NCBI GenBank assembly: GCA_964569185.1 | Contig: CAZMTP010000068.1 | Coordinates: 1 to 5,547, forward strand | From: DATIJP01 sp964569185 | GTDB taxonomy: Bacteria > Chlamydiota > Chlamydiia > Chlamydiales > Rhabdochlamydiaceae | Length of the DNA: 5,547 nt | Direction: 5' to 3' | Shown: in pieces, positions 5,136 to 5,547 of the stretch | Numbering within the stretch: the stretch's first letter is position 1 | Layout: the number at the start of each line of letters is the position of its first letter | Position numbers and translations under genes: made by a program | Notes under the pieces: generated by a model | What the model was told of the DNA's origin: nothing | Seen by the model: the letters and a program-made list of their open reading frames with translations, nothing else | Databases searched by the model: none

Positions 5136-5150
5136 TCATAGGCCACCAAT
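5119..5150 (+). other. Hairpin covering the four Trp codons and stop of the small lipoprotein gene
   Basis: ATTGGTGG (5119-5126) and CCACCAAT (5143-5150) form a perfect 8-bp stem with a 16-base loop. Because of the TGG repeat, CCACCA can also pair with TGGTGG at 5127-5132, leaving a 10-base loop. No T-tract follows, so termination is uncertain; it may protect the mRNA end or respond to ribosome position. Confidence 0.45.
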
Positions 5151-5192
5151 TTCCTCCAAATAAAAACTGAGATACAACAAATTCTCCGCTTG

Positions 5193-5221
5193 TTTTATTA
5201 GCAACCAATGTTTAATATAAT
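5193..5221 (+). promoter_or_regulatory. Promoter for the SLGCP-motif gene
   Basis: A perfect -10 TATAAT lies at 5216-5221. A weak -35 (TTTTAT, 5193-5198) gives a 17-bp spacer; TTGTTT at 5190-5195 is closer to consensus but gives 20 bp. Transcription would start near 5228, leaving a leader of about 20 bases that holds the AGGAGG SD (5237-5242, 5 bases before the ATG). Confidence 0.55.
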
Positions 5222-5247
5222 AAAACGAAAGCAATCAGGAGGATTAA

Positions 5248-5547
5248 ATGTATTTACATGCAGTAGAATTAAATTCAAATCGCGAAGTAGTACAAGTAAT
5301 GGGCATCCCATCATCGATTATCGAGTCAGCTAAAGCAAAATTATTGCAACTTCTCCAGGAAAAATACCCCGAACTCGATCCGGATCAGGTCATTTTAGAA
5401 CGCTTCAATTTCATCCAATGGGAAGACGCTTCATTGGGCTGCCCAGACAGTGAACATTCTTATGCACAGGTACTGACTCCCGGATACAAGCTTGTATTTA
5501 GGGTGGGAAATGAATTTTTTGCCATGCATACCGATGCGAGCGGCGAT
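5248..5547 (+). CDS. Uncharacterised SLGCP/TPGY-motif protein, N-terminal 100 residues (3' end outside window)
   Basis: The frame is open from ATG 5248 to the right edge, with a perfect AGGAGG ribosome binding site, so high expression is plausible. There is no signal peptide in the visible part. A predicted helix at about 22-40 (SSIIESAKAKLLQLLQEKY) is followed by a beta-rich module with W58-E-D-A-SLGCP (62-66), YAQVLTPGY (72-80), and FRVGNEFFAMHTD (84-96). The W-x-D-x-SLGCP ... Y-x-Q-x-x-TPGY ... Y/F-x-x-H-T-D order recurs in small uncharacterised bacterial proteins that I remember from several phyla, often secreted; no biochemical function is known to me. Cys65 and His94 are candidate functional residues. 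It has its own promoter, so it is probably transcribed separately from the lipoprotein gene. Confidence 0.8.
   Translation, partial: MYLHAVELNSNREVVQVMGIPSSIIESAKAKLLQLLQEKYPELDPDQVILERFNFIQWEDASLGCPDSEHSYAQVLTPGYKLVFRVGNEFFAMHTDASGD

Noticed and set aside
4987..5208. Minus-strand ORF opposite the small lipoprotein gene
   Set aside because: Its repeats simply mirror the CAC/GAT/TGG codons of the plus-strand gene, which has the SD and lipobox.
1..5547. tRNA, rRNA or insertion sequence
   Set aside because: No cloverleaf, rRNA-like stretch, transposase motif or terminal inverted repeats were seen on either strand.

Overview
This window reads as chromosomal DNA of a Gram-negative bacterium. It encodes a lipobox lipoprotein, two exported proteins with Sec-type N-termini and a 14-helix exporter. 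Base composition is uneven: sampled 60-base lines give about 41% GC in the transporter and about 52% in the carbonic anhydrase. The gene mix (a VKOR-like membrane protein, a DHA2 exporter, a secreted FkbM methyltransferase with a C-terminal region like that of some bacterial and giant-virus glycosyltransferases, and a DUF5674 protein) makes an environmental, amoeba-associated member of the Chlamydiota my best guess. That is an impression from family recollection, not a proven assignment.

Layout. Minus strand, 1-1862: a DHA2-family MFS exporter (438-1826) is followed by the 5' part of a VKOR-family membrane protein that runs off the left edge (1-358). A possible promoter ends only 7 bases before the exporter ATG. 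At 1859-1981 lies the C-terminal remnant of a tag gene (3-methyladenine DNA glycosylase I) that has lost its body. Its homology begins almost exactly where the terminator of the next unit ends, and it lies between two copies of a 13-bp direct repeat.

Minus strand, 1983-3952: a compact transcription unit with a promoter (3923-3952), a secreted FkbM-type methyltransferase fused to a helical repeat-like C-terminal region (2693-3871), an exported beta-carbonic anhydrase with a TTG start (2021-2644), and a hairpin plus T-tract terminator (1983-2009).

Plus strand, 4059-4744: a divergent pair consisting of a DUF5674 protein (4059-4409) and an uncharacterised helical protein (4406-4744). The two overlap by GTGA, so they are probably translationally coupled. 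Two hairpins without T-tracts follow.

Plus strand, 4885-5547: a possible 15-residue ORF, then a very small predicted lipoprotein of 54 residues (4971-5135). Its mature part is almost all Asp, His and Arg and it ends in four consecutive Trp codons, which are folded into an 8-bp hairpin together with the stop codon. After a TATAAT promoter comes the 5' part of an uncharacterised SLGCP/TPGY-motif protein that runs off the right edge (5248-5547).

The items most worth attention are the WWWW lipoprotein and its hairpin, the coupled DUF5674 pair, the methyltransferase fusion, and the tag remnant that marks a rearrangement junction.
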